From Nematostella vectensis (lineage: Eukaryota > Cnidaria > Anthozoa > Actiniaria > Edwardsiidae): a stretch of DNA of 60,000 bases. Positions 36,501 through 42,073 of the stretch are shown piece by piece. How positions within the stretch are numbered: the stretch's first letter is position 1; each line of letters starts with the position of its first letter. Below the pieces are notes generated by a model, which was given only the letters and a program-made list of their open reading frames with translations, ran no database searches and was not told the origin of the DNA. A program made the translations under genes and the position numbers. Location: assembly GCF_932526225.1 (NCBI RefSeq), contig NC_064046.1, positions 808,001 through 868,000 on the forward strand, given 5' to 3'.

Positions 36501-37682
36501 GAAAGGCTGATGCCCGAAATGAAACCACTCTGTTTACACAAAGGCGTAAAACGTAAACCATTTCAACCTTCCTTGTGTTGATCATGGGCTGCGGAGCCTT
36601 TTGAAAATTTGGGTGGGCTGAAAATTGAAAAATACATTATATTGAAAAACGAATAAATCATAGTATTTGACTTTTAAAACACCATCATTCACACCTTGTT
36701 TTTTTCTTATTTTAGAGTGATAACTTCCATGTTAATGGCGACTCTTACATAGACAAAGGATTGTAAGTATAACATACACAAAAATTGCTTTTTCTTGATT
36801 TGTAATTTTATTTGCCAAATCTTTTGGAAATTAATTAATGTTTCTTCGCTTTTTAGATCAAAGCCTGTTCAAAAAGACAAAGTAAGTGTATTATATTTCA
36901 CAATTTATTTATGTATTTCACAAAATAGGAAATTATGTATAAGTCAATAGAAATTCCTTATAAGATGTGGGTAGAAATGTGTTCATTCATCATAAAAAAA
37001 TGATAGCAATATGTTATTAAATCGACTGATATTGCTTTAGATTCGATCAATTATGAAGAAAGAAATAGAAAAAGCTGGTGTCAACGACCCTCAAGTTCTT
37101 GACAAATCTTATTGGATACAGAGAGTAGGAGAGGTGAGATGTTCTATAAAAAGACTTACAGAACAGGAGACAAACTTGTTAGATACAAACAGTAATTTGC
37201 AGTTCATCGCGATTATGTATTCTATCTATCCTGGACATTTTCAGAAATGTAAGCCCTCATGACACAGAAATATATAGAAAATATTTGAGAGCACAGCCAT
37301 GCCCCTACTGGTCATTTCCTTATGATATTGGGGGGGGGGGGGGGGCGCTGAACCCCCAGTGTCCCCCCCTGGTCCTAACCTGCACTCTACAGAACTACTC
37401 TTCAAAGTTGATTGTCAAACAGAATGGTTTTTCAAATGTCATATTCTGTCTAGATAAATGATCACACCTTTAAAGAAAGCATTGGTCACCACTGTGACAA
37501 TGCTCAAATGTATGTCCAAGTTTATCTGAAAAAATGATAAGTTTGTATAATTGTTATATTATGTTTCTCTATTCCTTATTCAGCTTTCCATCCAACTACA
37601 GCAAAGTAGCGAATTCTGGTCTCGCAAAGTCCGTGATCTCAGCAATCAACTGGACCACACAGGAACATCTCCACGACACTGA
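2242..37682 (+). CDS. Giant multi-exon coiled-coil protein (3' portion of gene; start lies left of the window)
   Basis: About 51 exons join in one continuous reading frame through GT-AG introns to a TGA at 37680-37682, giving roughly 1,430 residues in this window. The product is almost entirely charged heptad-repeat coiled coil rich in Glu, Lys, Gln and Leu, with a Gly/Ser/Pro hinge near 25228-25944 and a C-terminal tail containing Trp-bearing segments (SYWIQRVGE, SSEFWSRKVRDL). There is no signal peptide, membrane segment or enzymatic motif in the visible part, so a structural or scaffold role (centrosome, cilium, Golgi or cytoskeleton) is inference only. I cannot name the family. The rod exons are phase 0 at both ends and mostly exactly 84 bp, whereas the tail exons use mixed phases. 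Segments are listed separately with all exon coordinates. Exon borders were read by eye and no transcript evidence was available. Confidence 0.85.
2338..3532. other. Intronic sequence, no gene
   Basis: This is AT-rich intron sequence of the coiled-coil gene. At about 2670-2830 there are several irregularly spaced ATTGG motifs (inverted CCAAT boxes), but no periodic unit. The short open frames around 3241-3550 have no recognisable domain and sit on opposite strands of the same sequence, so I do not regard them as genes. Confidence 0.6.
3540..4513. mobile_element. Non-autonomous DNA transposon, 974 bp, with TIRs and target duplication
   Basis: The ends are inverted repeats of about 32 bp with one mismatch, both beginning CAAGAGACCATGAT and running into GAACGAATCCCC. 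The element is flanked on both sides by the direct repeat ATTTATA (3533-3539 and 4514-4520), which reads as a 7-bp target-site duplication. No transposase frame is visible inside; the only short frame (4280-4474, - strand) shows no known motif. I cannot assign a superfamily with confidence from these features. Confidence 0.85.
4521..5003. other. Intronic sequence with a hammerhead-like motif
   Basis: No coding signal is seen. At 4857-4881 the sequence CTGATGA is followed by a short stem (GGCA, loop, TGCC) and then GAAA, resembling the core order of a hammerhead ribozyme. The flanking strands AATTCAC (4846-4852) and GTGAATT (4886-4892) are complementary. See the findings for doubts. Confidence 0.3.
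5956..6018 (+). CDS. Possible extra 63-bp exon of the coiled-coil gene
   Basis: A 63-bp open segment lies between GCAG and GTATGC in phase 0, so it would keep the frame between the exons at 5004 and 7801, and 21 residues is three heptads. Against it, the acceptor lacks a good pyrimidine tract and the translation (VVIKRGNAPDMVNILLKLRD) contains Gly and Pro and does not look like the neighbouring heptads. I include it only as a possibility. Confidence 0.2.
6533..6729. repeat. 54-bp tandem repeat, about 3.6 copies
   Basis: Units of 54 bp containing TTTTCTAGTTTTATTTTACA and AAGGTTCGTTCG are repeated in the intron 5088-7800. Each copy contains TTTTCTAG, which resembles a 3' splice site, but no exon follows. 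The rest of this intron shows no gene. Confidence 0.85.
7575..7800 (+). repeat. Low-complexity GGTC/TCCG and CCTC tract leading into a splice acceptor
   Basis: Short-period runs (CCGTCCGTCCG, then GGTCGGTCGG variants, then CCTCCCCTCC) extend up to the acceptor TGTCTTTTAG of the exon at 7801. The pyrimidine-rich last 100 bp probably serve as an unusually long polypyrimidine tract. Confidence 0.6.
9660..9716. mobile_element. Fragment of a short GC-rich MITE
   Basis: The segment with GGCTGCTAGAAG and CCCTGGGCCACCCCCCTGGC closely resembles the right half of the element at 42074-42208, which has GGCTGCTCGAAG and CCCTGGGCCACGCCCCTG. It is a truncated copy lacking the left end. Confidence 0.55.
9720..9920. 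repeat. CAT/ATC trinucleotide microsatellite
   Basis: An imperfect run of ATC, ACC and CAT triplets follows the MITE fragment in the intron 9530-10896. The open frame across it encodes only Ile and Thr runs and is not a gene. Confidence 0.85.
10145..10747. repeat. 23-bp minisatellite, about 26 copies
   Basis: The unit is close to CATGTCACAATGTCACGCGA plus three bases (TAG or GAG). Variants include CATATCAC and GTCGCAAT, and one unit near 10545 is shortened. The array sits in the intron 9530-10896, and its open frames (10320-10739 and others) arise from the repetition. Confidence 0.95.
10897..17560 (+). CDS. Coiled-coil rod, segment B (10 exons)
   Basis: Exons are 10897-10980 (28 residues), 11525-11587 (21), 11819-11923 (35), 12789-12851 (21), 12924-13007 (28), 14357-14440 (28), 15558-15704 (49), 16339-16422 (28), 17200-17283 (28) and 17486-17560 (25). 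All are phase 0, and all but the last are whole heptads. Examples are LRDEREKSNKLVVDLQ at 10897 and VAHCEEMIHNLKAKLSEK at 15558. The donor after 11587 is GTTCGT, unlike the common GTRAGT. Most introns between these exons contain a tandem repeat, and several arrays begin or end within a few bases of the splice site. Confidence 0.87.
10985..11422. repeat. 41-bp minisatellite, about 10 copies, starting at a splice donor
   Basis: The unit contains AGTGCCGAGTGATTCACGA and CATTGCCGAGTGAGCCAG. Degenerate units begin within a few bases of the donor of the exon ending at 10980, followed by near-identical copies from about 11065. It fills most of the intron. Confidence 0.93.
12008..12480 (-). mobile_element. 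3' end of a non-LTR retrotransposon (LINE)
   Basis: On the - strand a frame (12470-12219) ends with the C-terminal signature common to many LINE reverse-transcriptase polyproteins, here YFPRTVKLWNSLPS followed by LSSFRNQL. It is followed by an AT-rich 3' UTR and a short TAAAC-repeat tail near 12028-12008. The copy is 5'-truncated, with no catalytic RT motifs present. It lies antisense in the intron 11924-12788. The class (CR1/L2/Jockey-like) is inferred from the motif only. Confidence 0.75.
12500..12745. repeat. Degenerate ~65-bp repeat, 3-4 copies
   Basis: Diverged units share TTATTAACGGGGT, a Cys/Leu-like TTCTTGTCTCC stretch and AAGTGTCC-type junctions. They fill the end of the intron before the exon at 12789. 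Divergence makes the unit length approximate. Confidence 0.55.
13975..14346. repeat. ~45-bp minisatellite (with shortened units) ending at a splice acceptor
   Basis: Units containing GGTGTCTGTATTGATGGTGT and GATACTGGTGAAGGGGTGAT alternate with shorter deletion derivatives. The last unit runs directly into GTGTCTGTGTTTTCTAG, the acceptor of the exon at 14357, so the final copy and the 3' splice site share sequence. The - strand open frames of 182 and 134 codons here are repeat artefacts. Confidence 0.9.
14843..15292. repeat. 30-bp minisatellite, 15 copies without indels
   Basis: The unit includes ATTGACTCGAAAAAGGGACC and ATGAGAAAAG and repeats 15 times in perfect register. Because 30 is divisible by three, one + frame stays open and would encode a basic ten-residue repeat (LTRKRDHEKR); two - frames are also open. 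It lies in the intron 14441-15557. A good donor-like GTAAGT occurs at 15302, just after the array, but I see no upstream acceptor that gives an open exon. Confidence 0.95.
16440..17115. repeat. ~17-bp degenerate minisatellite (GAATAACCAGGAAGAGT)
   Basis: About 35-40 diverged copies of GAATAACCAGGAAGAGT fill the intron between the exons ending at 16422 and starting at 17200. The 214-codon - strand frame across it encodes a Leu/Ser/Phe-rich repeat and is an artefact. Confidence 0.9.
17565..20150. repeat. 34-bp minisatellite, about 76 copies, each with a TGAGTCA motif
   Basis: The unit contains GTGTATAGGACACCGTAGTG and TTGAGTCACGGGCA. It begins about 14 bp after the donor of the exon ending at 17560 and runs almost without indels for 2.6 kb. 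Most copies carry TGAGTCA, the consensus for AP-1 family bZIP factors; some carry TGAGTAA. The repeated - strand frames of about 63 codons are artefacts. Confidence 0.95.
20524..24825 (+). CDS. Coiled-coil rod, segment C (12 consecutive 84-bp exons)
   Basis: Exons are 20524-20607, 21168-21251, 21405-21488, 21850-21933, 22156-22239, 22373-22456, 22713-22796, 23365-23448, 23550-23633, 23752-23835, 23998-24081 and 24742-24825. Every one is exactly 84 bp, phase 0, 28 residues. They share a loose internal pattern: a hydrophobic residue at 1, acidic residues at 5-6, Leu or Ile near 8 and 11, and Glu-Leu or a similar pair near 14-15, as in LAHHEERLSLMEQNL at 22156. This looks like serial exon duplication. 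For 23550 the 84-bp rule favoured the acceptor TTTCTAG over the nearby TTTTCAG and TACAG. Confidence 0.88.
20625..20990. repeat. Decaying ~51-75-bp repeat after the exon at 20524
   Basis: Units with CCCACTCCTATACAGCCCTT and GACCGCCCCAAGGGATC start about 20 bp after the donor and become progressively diverged towards 20990. Four or five copies are recognisable. Confidence 0.7.
21468..21800 (+). repeat. 38-bp array multiplying an exon end with its splice donor, 9 copies
   Basis: Period 38 bp. Copies place the CTAATGAG motif at 21481 (the true exon end), 21519, 21557, 21595, 21633, 21671, 21709, 21747 and, diverged, at about 21785. Each repeats the last coding bases of the exon at 21405 (AAGCAGCTTACTAATGAG) followed by GTAG and some intron sequence. 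In the fourth and fifth copies GAGGTAG has become GACATAG, destroying the GT. The other copies are candidate 5' splice sites resembling the real one. Confidence 0.93.
22797..23124 (+). repeat. 28-bp minisatellite with CCAAT-type motifs, bounded by a copied donor
   Basis: About ten copies of a 28-bp unit containing GATTGGTCGATTCTTATCAG follow the donor GATGAG|GTAAGG (22791-22802). At the far end, 23111-23122 repeats GTTGATGAGGTAAGG, matching the exon end and donor again. Each unit carries ATTGG, an inverted CCAAT box. Confidence 0.88.
24171..24342. mobile_element. Short MITE, copy 1 of 2
   Basis: The ends are imperfect inverted repeats: CGCAATGCTTCATGGGTG on the left, and CACCCATGAATCACTGCGGG on the right. 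The same ends occur at 27247-27402. There is no coding capacity. It is intronic, between the exons at 23998 and 24742. Confidence 0.6.
24520..24715. repeat. GAT trinucleotide microsatellite
   Basis: Imperfect GATGATGATGACTACGATGAT runs occur in the intron before the exon at 24742. The Met/Ile-rich open frame across it is an artefact. Confidence 0.9.
24826..25227. other. Intron, nothing recognisable
   Basis: There is a loose repetition of AGGACAGAC near 24838-24930 but otherwise no gene or element. It is the intron before the hinge exon at 25228. Confidence 0.5.
25228..25944 (+). CDS. Non-helical hinge of the coiled-coil protein (2 exons)
   Basis: Exons 25228-25308 (27 residues) and 25843-25944 (34 residues) encode Gly, Ser, Pro and Arg-rich sequence: LDYRLPGGSSFVDSPRRQ, then WDSGMSSLGSDIPRGGSF. 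Lengths of 81 and 102 bp break the multiple-of-21 rule exactly where the coiled coil is interrupted. Ser-Pro and Arg-rich stretches suggest a flexible, possibly phosphorylated linker (inference). The heptad pattern resumes at 26217. Confidence 0.82.
25585..25835. repeat. ~37-bp repeat between the hinge exons, about 7 copies
   Basis: Units around CAGTTCTTAGACATGTTTTC, followed by CC, a GGAAAG or TAAAG variant and CTCTCAAT, run up to just before the acceptor CTCTTACAG at 25842. Confidence 0.85.
26217..28824 (+). CDS. Coiled-coil rod, segment D (6 exons)
   Basis: Exons are 26217-26300, 26545-26628, 27008-27091 and 27654-27737 (each 84 bp, 28 residues), 28033-28200 (168 bp, 56 residues, exactly two 84-bp units without the intron between) and 28762-28824 (63 bp, 21 residues). 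All are phase 0. The double exon reads as AQKYARTVEELKNQL and then VSRRDEGVVVLKVEL at the point where a boundary would be expected. The donor after 26300 is GTTTGA, weaker than its neighbours. Confidence 0.87.
26767..26988. mobile_element. MITE with CAGTGCCGTAGC ends and 5-bp target duplication
   Basis: The left end is CAGTGCCGTAGCAGG and the right end CCTGCTACCGCCCTG, an inverted pair. It is flanked by ACGTC on both sides (26762-26766 and 26989-26993). Inside are a run of 19 G (26798-26816) and a direct repeat of GGGGACACAGCCACGCCCCT. The right end lies about 20 bp upstream of the exon at 27008 and supplies part of its acceptor region. Confidence 0.8.
27092..27185. repeat. ~32-bp repeat starting just after a splice donor
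   Basis: Three copies of a unit with ATATCGATCAGACAGACAGC begin within ten bases of the donor GTAAAC of the exon ending at 27091. Confidence 0.85.
27247..27402. mobile_element. Short MITE, copy 2 of 2
   Basis: It is bounded by CCCGCAATGCTTCATGGG and CCCATGAACCATTGCGGG, an inverted pair matching the element at 24171-24342. No coding capacity. Confidence 0.6.
28201..28761. other. Intron, nothing recognisable
   Basis: There is no repeat or gene signal. Short open frames on both strands overlap and lack domains. Confidence 0.5.
28955..37682 (+). CDS. C-terminal tail of the coiled-coil protein (13 exons, mixed phases)
   Basis: Exons are 28955-29064, 29406-29438, 29655-29696, 29899-29960, 30434-30465, 34664-34734, 35266-35368, 35712-35780, 36168-36275, 36716-36762, 36857-36881, 37041-37133 and 37584-37682 (stop TGA). 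Phases change (2, 2, 2, 1, 0, 2, 0, 0, 0, 2, 0, 0) and all join without a frame break. The product remains helical at first (RESELVVENVNSWVQEQK), then has a short non-helical part (RFSDIPIRDTELISDNFHVN) and ends with a conserved-looking block, SYWIQRVGELSIQLQQSSEF and following. The contrast with the phase-0 rod suggests the tail is the older non-duplicated part. The intron 30466-34663 is by far the longest here and holds splice-site arrays. Confidence 0.85.
29988..30325. mobile_element. Probable MITE with imperfect TIRs
   Basis: The left end GCTCGCTACCGCCAGGTAGC is inverted relative to the right end GCCAGATAGCGGTAGCACAG. About 335 bp, no coding capacity, intronic. No clear target duplication was found, so the borders are approximate. 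Confidence 0.4.
30545..30622. repeat. 14-bp repeat (CTGCTGGCGTGACG), 5 copies
   Basis: A short array lies at the start of the long intron 30466-34663. The unit is CTGCTGGCGTGACG, with one variant reading GATG in place of GCTG. Confidence 0.9.
30640..32167 (+). other. Intronic sequence upstream of a candidate internal first exon
   Basis: This is AT-rich sequence without an open frame of note. It could contain a promoter for the exon-like ORF at 32168, or be the 5' part of an unrecognised transposon. I see no LTR pair and no reverse-transcriptase motif. Confidence 0.3.
32168..32389 (+). CDS. Candidate alternative first exon (74 codons, Cys-rich)
   Basis: An ATG in the context CATCATGGCGGAC opens a frame of 74 codons ending FSH at 32389, followed at once by a perfect donor GTAAGTAAAG. 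The exon would end in phase 0, which is also the phase of the next coiled-coil exon (34664), so splicing the two would make an N-terminally short isoform without a frame break. The peptide begins MADRLNVSEHSGDSS and has clustered cysteines (CTNPLHSCSCY, then CLNCQGLC), reminiscent of a metal-binding knuckle. It could instead be the start of a transposon ORF. No transcript evidence is available. Confidence 0.35.
32378..32765 (+). repeat. ~20-bp array of donor-like GTAAGTAAAG units
   Basis: About 20 units of the type TTTTCTCTCGTGTAAGTAAA follow the candidate exon 32168-32389. Eleven contain a perfect GTAAGTA (consensus 5' splice site); others read ATAAGTA, CTAAGTA, GAAAGTA, TTAAGTA, GTTAGTA or GTAATTA. 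The first unit supplies the donor of the candidate exon. Confidence 0.9.
32970..34680 (+). repeat. 88-89-bp array multiplying a splice acceptor and exon start, about 20 copies
   Basis: The unit contains TTTGTATTTCTTCAG followed by AGTCTACAGTCGCACT, which is exactly the acceptor and first coding bases of the real exon at 34664. Perfect copies have their CAG at about 33062, 33151, 33239, 33327, 33416, 33505, 33594, 33683, 33772, 33861, 33950, 34039, 34128, 34217, 34305, 34394, 34483, 34572 and 34661 (the true one); a degenerate copy lies at about 32972. In the decoys the sequence turns from CACTCGGCCCAGCAG to CACTTAGCCCATCCC after 16 bases. Confidence 0.96.
35369..35711. other. Intron, nothing recognisable
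   Basis: No repeat, element or coding signal stands out in this intron of the tail. Confidence 0.5.
35999..36016. repeat. G18 homopolymer
   Basis: A run of 18 G lies in the intron before the exon at 36168. Similar runs occur at 26798-26816 and 37330-37345, and a C run at 47713-47728, mostly inside MITEs. Confidence 0.9.
37275..37380. mobile_element. Fragment of the CAGTGCCGTAGC-type MITE
   Basis: ACAGCCATGCCCCTACTGGT followed by CATTTCCTTATGATATT and a G16 run matches the interior of the element at 26767-26988. Its ends are degraded. It lies in the last intron of the coiled-coil gene. Confidence 0.6.
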
Positions 37683-37840
37683 TGGTGTCATCGATAGACA
37701 CCATGGCAACAAGGGAGAGAAAAGGACTGTCCCGACATTGGGATTATACCACACAGCCTTCATGTTCTAGTGCTAAGGAAGTTTTAAAACGGTTAAACGA
37801 ATGAGTCAAACTTGTTCAGATTGATTTAAAAAGTGTAAAA

Positions 37841-37846
37841 AATAAA
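37841..37846 (+). terminator. Polyadenylation signal of the coiled-coil gene
   Basis: AATAAA lies 159 bp after the TGA at 37680-37682 on the same strand. It is the first canonical hexamer downstream. Confidence 0.65.
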
Positions 37847-38100
37847 GATTTATGCTCGACGACTCAAAGGATGACTTCGGTTCCTCAAGCATGGGTTTTA
37901 TTGTCAACTCTAAATAACAAGATTTTAAAGTAATCTCTTCAAATTCTTTTAATATACACACTTTCATAATTTTACCATGCATCAACAAAGAGAGGAGTTT
38001 TTATTATGCAGTATACCAAACAGCTTTAAGGGCAACATTTACTTTGTTTAACCTACATCAATAGTATATAGCTATCTTAATATATTTCTTACCTTTCTTT

Positions 38101-38257
38101 CAGGCCCGTAGCCAGGATTTTGAGCGGGGTGTTTCTTTACCCATTAAGTAGACCTTCTCTATTAAAAAGCTCGCCCTAGCTCACTGTGGTACTAAATTTT
38201 TCTTCATAAGAGCAGACCTTCCAGTCTAGTGGGGTGGTTCTTCAGGCTACGGGCCTG
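38101..38257. mobile_element. MITE with CAGGCCCGTAGCC ends
   Basis: The left end CAGGCCCGTAGCCAGG and the right end GGCTACGGGCCTG are inverted copies. Flanks TCTTT and CCTTT form an imperfect 5-bp duplication. It lies in the spacer between the convergent coiled-coil and Nudix genes. Confidence 0.75.
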
Positions 38258-38565
38258 CCTTTCCGACGTACATTATTGGTGGCCTGAAACATTATTTTCC
38301 CCCCACCCCCTACCAACTACCCCCCACCCCCTACCCCAGCTACGCACTTACCATGGCAAAAAAAAAGAAGTACTGAATGCTAAGACCTTGTGTTTACCCT
38401 GTCATATCTTATCTTTCTTTGCTTTATATGTACAAATATTATTCTTGTTAATAAAAAAACTGTATTAGGTATTATGTAAATTTGAGAATAAAGATATTTG
38501 ATTCCAAGCCACGTGTAGATTTATTGCAAGGATATGAGGAGAGAGTGGGAAAAAACATGGAACTA

Positions 38566-38847
38566 CAATGCTGGACAAAACTAGTTGTCGCACCCTTAAA
38601 AAAAGGGTGGATTTCTCAATATTTATCGTTAGTCAACTAGCTTTCTTCCCAAGACAATGTCATTTCAACCTCCCTTCCCCCCTTTCAATGTTGGATGTAA
38701 CCGTGCTTAAATTCTAAGAAAGGCAGCCTGAATTGAACAACATTGTACTGGGGGCAGGGGGGGAGAAGCACGTAGGGAGATAGGGTAACATTAAACCCCT
38801 ATACAGTGAAAAATCAAAAAAGGTGACAACAGTTTTGTCCAGCATTG
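38566..38847. mobile_element. Tc1/mariner-type MITE, 282 bp, TA target duplication
   Basis: The ends are CAATGCTGGACAAAACT and its inverse AGTTTTGTCCAGCATTG, flanked by TA on both sides. A second copy in the opposite orientation lies at 47631-47900, so the borders are confirmed by comparison. No coding capacity. Confidence 0.85.
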
Positions 38848-39071
38848 TAGACAAACCAGTCAAAAGTCATTACTGTTAGTTACCTTGTTGTTACCATGTA
38901 CTATTTATTACTCATTCATTTTCTCCATTTGTTTATTTTTATCTAATCAGCCCATTGTCGGCTACCGGCCTGAAATATATAGAGAAAAATGGTGCATACT
39001 TTACATGAAATATTATGAATGATTTGGAGATCCTTGGAAACTGTATTGTATTAGGTTTAATGGAAAAAAAA

Positions 39072-39818
39072 TTATAGTTTGCTAGTACAGTATTCAGAAG
39101 CCTTAGAAAGCCAGTTCATGTATGCTTGAAGGTTATAGTCCTTAGGAATATCGTGCAGCTGAAAGGGAGGCAATCTATTCATTACTATGATAGCAATAGT
39201 CACGCAGAATCCGGCAGTGAAACCAAAGATTATAAAACTGGTTTCTGAGCCACTCAAAACATCAGAGCTCATCGCTTGGTAGGAAAATGCATGATAATTA
39301 AAAGGCCCCATTCCCGTATCAAATGAGCTAGGAAAATGATGTTCTTTGGATAGGAAGAATTCCAATGGCGCATCAAAAACGGCATCGACTTCAAACTTGT
39401 TCATTTTAACGTGAAATCCATGCTTCAGGAATCCTAAGACCGGATAAACTTTATTCCTTCGTATCCAGCTAGGAGAAAGAACAGTGATTATTTCTACACT
39501 CTCTTTTGGTAGACCAATCTCTTCTTGTGCCTCCCTGAGAGCAGTTTCCACTATGTCTTGGTCGGAATCATCATTTTTGCCTCCGGGAAAAACAACTTGT
39601 CCCTTATGAGATCTCAAATTCTCAGATCTTCGAGTTAATCGTAGATAGAATTTATTGTTTTTGAAGACCAAGAGGATCAATACCGCAGCGATCGAGAAGT
39701 TTCTTGGGTAAACCGTACGTGTGCTATGTCCCTTGTTGAATTCAGACTCCTTATACTGGAAAATTCGCGCTTTGCACTCAGCTAAAGGAGGGAGGTTTTT
39801 CGCACTATCGTCCGCCAT
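39072..39818 (-). CDS. NUDT7: Peroxisomal coenzyme A diphosphatase, Nudix family (NUDT7-like)
   Basis: A single-exon gene of 248 codons. Residues around 58-83 carry the CoA-pyrophosphatase subfamily signature, LRLTRRSENLRSHKGQ followed by VVFPGGKND. It is contiguous with the Nudix box, where GGKNDDSD leads to ALREAQEEIGL; the Glu residues of REAQEE coordinate the catalytic divalent metals in this fold. The last three residues are Ser-Lys-Leu, a canonical PTS1 signal, so the enzyme should act in the peroxisome. Family knowledge: it hydrolyses CoA and CoA esters to 3',5'-ADP and (acyl-)phosphopantetheine, controlling the peroxisomal CoA pool. A hydrophobic stretch near the C-terminus (FGFTAGFCVTIAIIVMN) matches the helix usual in NUDT7/NUDT8. 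The start is the first ATG, in the context AACAAGATGGCGGAC, resembling a YY1/initiator element typical of housekeeping promoters. Length is close to vertebrate NUDT7. NUDT8-like is the alternative, but PTS1 favours NUDT7. Confidence 0.92.
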   Translation of the reverse strand: MADDSAKNLPPLAECKARIFQYKESEFNKGHSTRTVYPRNFSIAAVLILLVFKNNKFYLRLTRRSENLRSHKGQVVFPGGKNDDSDQDIVETALREAQEEIGLPKESVEIITVLSPSWIRRNKVYPVLGFLKHGFHVKMNKFEVDAVFDAPLEFFLSKEHHFPSSFDTGMGPFNYHAFSYQAMSSDVLSGSETSFIIFGFTAGFCVTIAIIVMNRLPPFQLHDIPKDYNLQAYMNWLSKASEYCTSKL

Positions 39819-39825
39819 CTTGTTA
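39808..39825 (-). promoter_or_regulatory. YY1-like CAAGATGGCGG element at the Nudix start codon
   Basis: On the - strand AACAAGATGGCGGAC overlaps the ATG. The AANATGGCGG core is the YY1 consensus and commonly overlaps the start of TATA-less housekeeping genes in animals. No TATA box was seen upstream. Confidence 0.45.
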
Positions 39826-39888
39826 TTGCGTGACTATGACCGACCACAGGTATGGTAGTCCAATTTCTCACACCTCCCTCATAACATC

Positions 39889-41088
39889 TAGTCCAGTTCC
39901 AGGACCCTGTACAGGACCCGAAACGATCCCCAAAAGCACCCAAAATGATCCCGGGACCCGAAACGATCCCCAAGAGTCCCCGAAATGAACCCAAAGGAAT
40001 TGCAGTAATGGACAAACAAAAGGAATGTGGAAGGATTGGCTTTCAGTTTTAAAAACATATGAAACATTTTAGCGTCATTTTTGTCACTATCCAGAAATTT
40101 GAATTAACTAAAACCATAGTATTAAGATTTTTATAAACGACTGCGCGGGAAATACAGCTTTCGACAGCTTGGTTGAGTCAGCAATTGGGGTCAAATAAAA
40201 ATTCCCGTGATGGTAATTTGAAGAACCAGGCGTGAATAAATAATTTATACATAACAAGCCATAAAAGAATGTCTCCACAGATTAGACATGCCTCTGCTTT
40301 CCCGTAGGAAAATGTTTGTTTGTGTTCGGTGAATGAAAGACCTATCATAAAGAGAGATAGAGAGAAATCATGCAGTGGTGTACGCACTACTACATAAGGA
40401 AATTCAAAACTCACATATTGCTTTAAACAAAAGCCACATCTCTGCAACGGTAGTAAAAGGGTTGTTCGAGTGCATTACTCAGTGTGCTTTTGTCATTCCA
40501 TCTTCTCGGTCAAACCGGCTGTCGGTAAATATTTGCTCGTGTGAACATGGGATTTCGTGGTGAAAAACACGTTTGGTTGTCAAATGAATATAGACTTTTA
40601 GGGGTGTGTTTACCGGAAACGAGATTTATAGTGTCAGAGTCATGTGTTGGAACTGCAAATGTTTCGAAGGTCAAAAATTTGGTTGTTCTGAGCAAGGCTG
40701 TGCTTTGGCTGTGCTATGTTGTACCTTTCAGTAGCAATTAAAAGTTGTGTATTTGTTTTGGACTCTGTTTATGGGTTTACCGCCGGGGCGATGTAATAAA
40801 TAGAAGTATTGTATTGGAATTTAAGTTTTTTTAAGTCATGTTATTTAGAAATAGATTCGCTGTCAACCCTTAATTATGCTTTAAGAATTGGAAGTGCTTT
40901 CTTCTGCTTTCCCTTTGTCCATTACCGCAATTCCGTGGGGTTAATTTCGGGGACTCCTCGGTATCGTTTCGGGTCCCGGGATCAGTTGGGGTACTTTTGG
41001 GGATCATTTCGGGTCCTGTACAACCCTTCTTTGACGGCTCTTGGTCTACCTGTGGTGTCGCCGAAAGAGGGGTCCTGGAACAGGACTA
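39889..41088. mobile_element. Mutator-like non-autonomous element, 1.2 kb, with long TIRs
   Basis: About 200 bp at the left end (TAGTCCAGTTCCAGGACCC, ACAGGACCCGAAACGATCCC, GGAATTGCAGTAATGGACAA) recurs inverted at the right end. The flanks CATAACATC (39880-39888) and CATAACACC (41089-41097) form a 9-bp duplication with one mismatch, as expected for Mutator-like elements. Repeats of GGGACCCGAAACGAT occur within the TIRs. No transposase frame is present; short frames inside (40178-40741) have no known domain. The left end lies only 70 bp upstream of the Nudix start codon. Confidence 0.78.
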
Positions 41089-41439
41089 CATAACACCCTG
41101 CTATAGTTATGTTCTTTTCTTTCCTTTTCATTCCAGGCATGTCTGGGTCAGATGCGAAATATGAGCATTTGATTAAAGTTCACATTTTCACTTGGTTTCG
41201 CGAGGTTTCATTCATGAGATTAACTCTTTGTAAAAAAAAACCTCTAGTTCATTTCCTCAGTTCCCCATCCAGTGTGTCTCCTAAATGTCTTGAAATAGAA
41301 AAATAACGAATTTGGCTAGGGGAGAGGAAACACTGAAAGAAAACGCACCACCCCCTTCTCTGCAAACTTAACTAAGAACAAATATATTTGTATCCATTAA
41401 CACACATTAAAAAAACGGGGAGAGTACAAGTTACTGTTC

Positions 41440-41765
41440 CTGTCAAAAGTAGAACACTTCAAAATAAGAAAGAACGAAATTGCGTTCACTTTGCCATGTC
41501 CACGAAGCTCGTTTATTAGGTCTTCCACCTATGATTGATACACCACGTATGATAAATAGACTAACTCGTCCAGATTTTAGGGCTGGGTTTGGGATATGGG
41601 TGGATAGTATATTTAGGGTTGGGTGCGCCCCGTGAATGGGACGGACTGGAAAGCACAAGAGAAAGAAATCCCTCTCACTTGAGATACCAAGCCTGGAATC
41701 GAACCAGCCCGCTACACAGTGGTGAAAGGCCAGCGCGCTAACACACTTACCCGTGCTTCCAGATA
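41440..41765 (-). mobile_element. tRNA-derived SINE
   Basis: On the - strand a perfect RNA polymerase III B box GGTTCGATTCC lies at 41705-41695. It is preceded by an A-box-like segment with AGCGCGCTGGCC (about 41743-41732) at a tRNA-like spacing, and followed by a non-tRNA body. The tRNA-like part is degenerate and could not fold as a functional tRNA with certainty. The 3' border is approximate. It lies in the spacer between the Nudix and HECT genes. Confidence 0.6.
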
Positions 41766-42073
41766 CAGCGTGTGGACGAGTTATGCTGCATTCACACCAA
41801 AACCATGTTTAGTTAAACAATTTTTTTTTTGCCTGATAACTTGCCAAGTTTCTCATTGTGTTGAATTCTCACTAGTTAAATGATCACTTAGTAACAAGTA
41901 CAGCACATTTTATTCAGTTCTGTTCTTGGTTCTGTCCACTCTTTGGAGATCGAGATTAGAACCAGTTTAATTAAACCACCTTTAAACTGCACCTTTAAGT
42001 GCTGGTGTGGATGCGGTATTAGTCTAATTATCGTGGGGGTAGGACCTAATAAGCCTTGAAATTACACCTTGCT

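Noticed and set aside
41695-41765. A functional tRNA gene
   Set aside because: The B box is perfect but the rest does not give a convincing cloverleaf, and it is joined to a SINE-like body.
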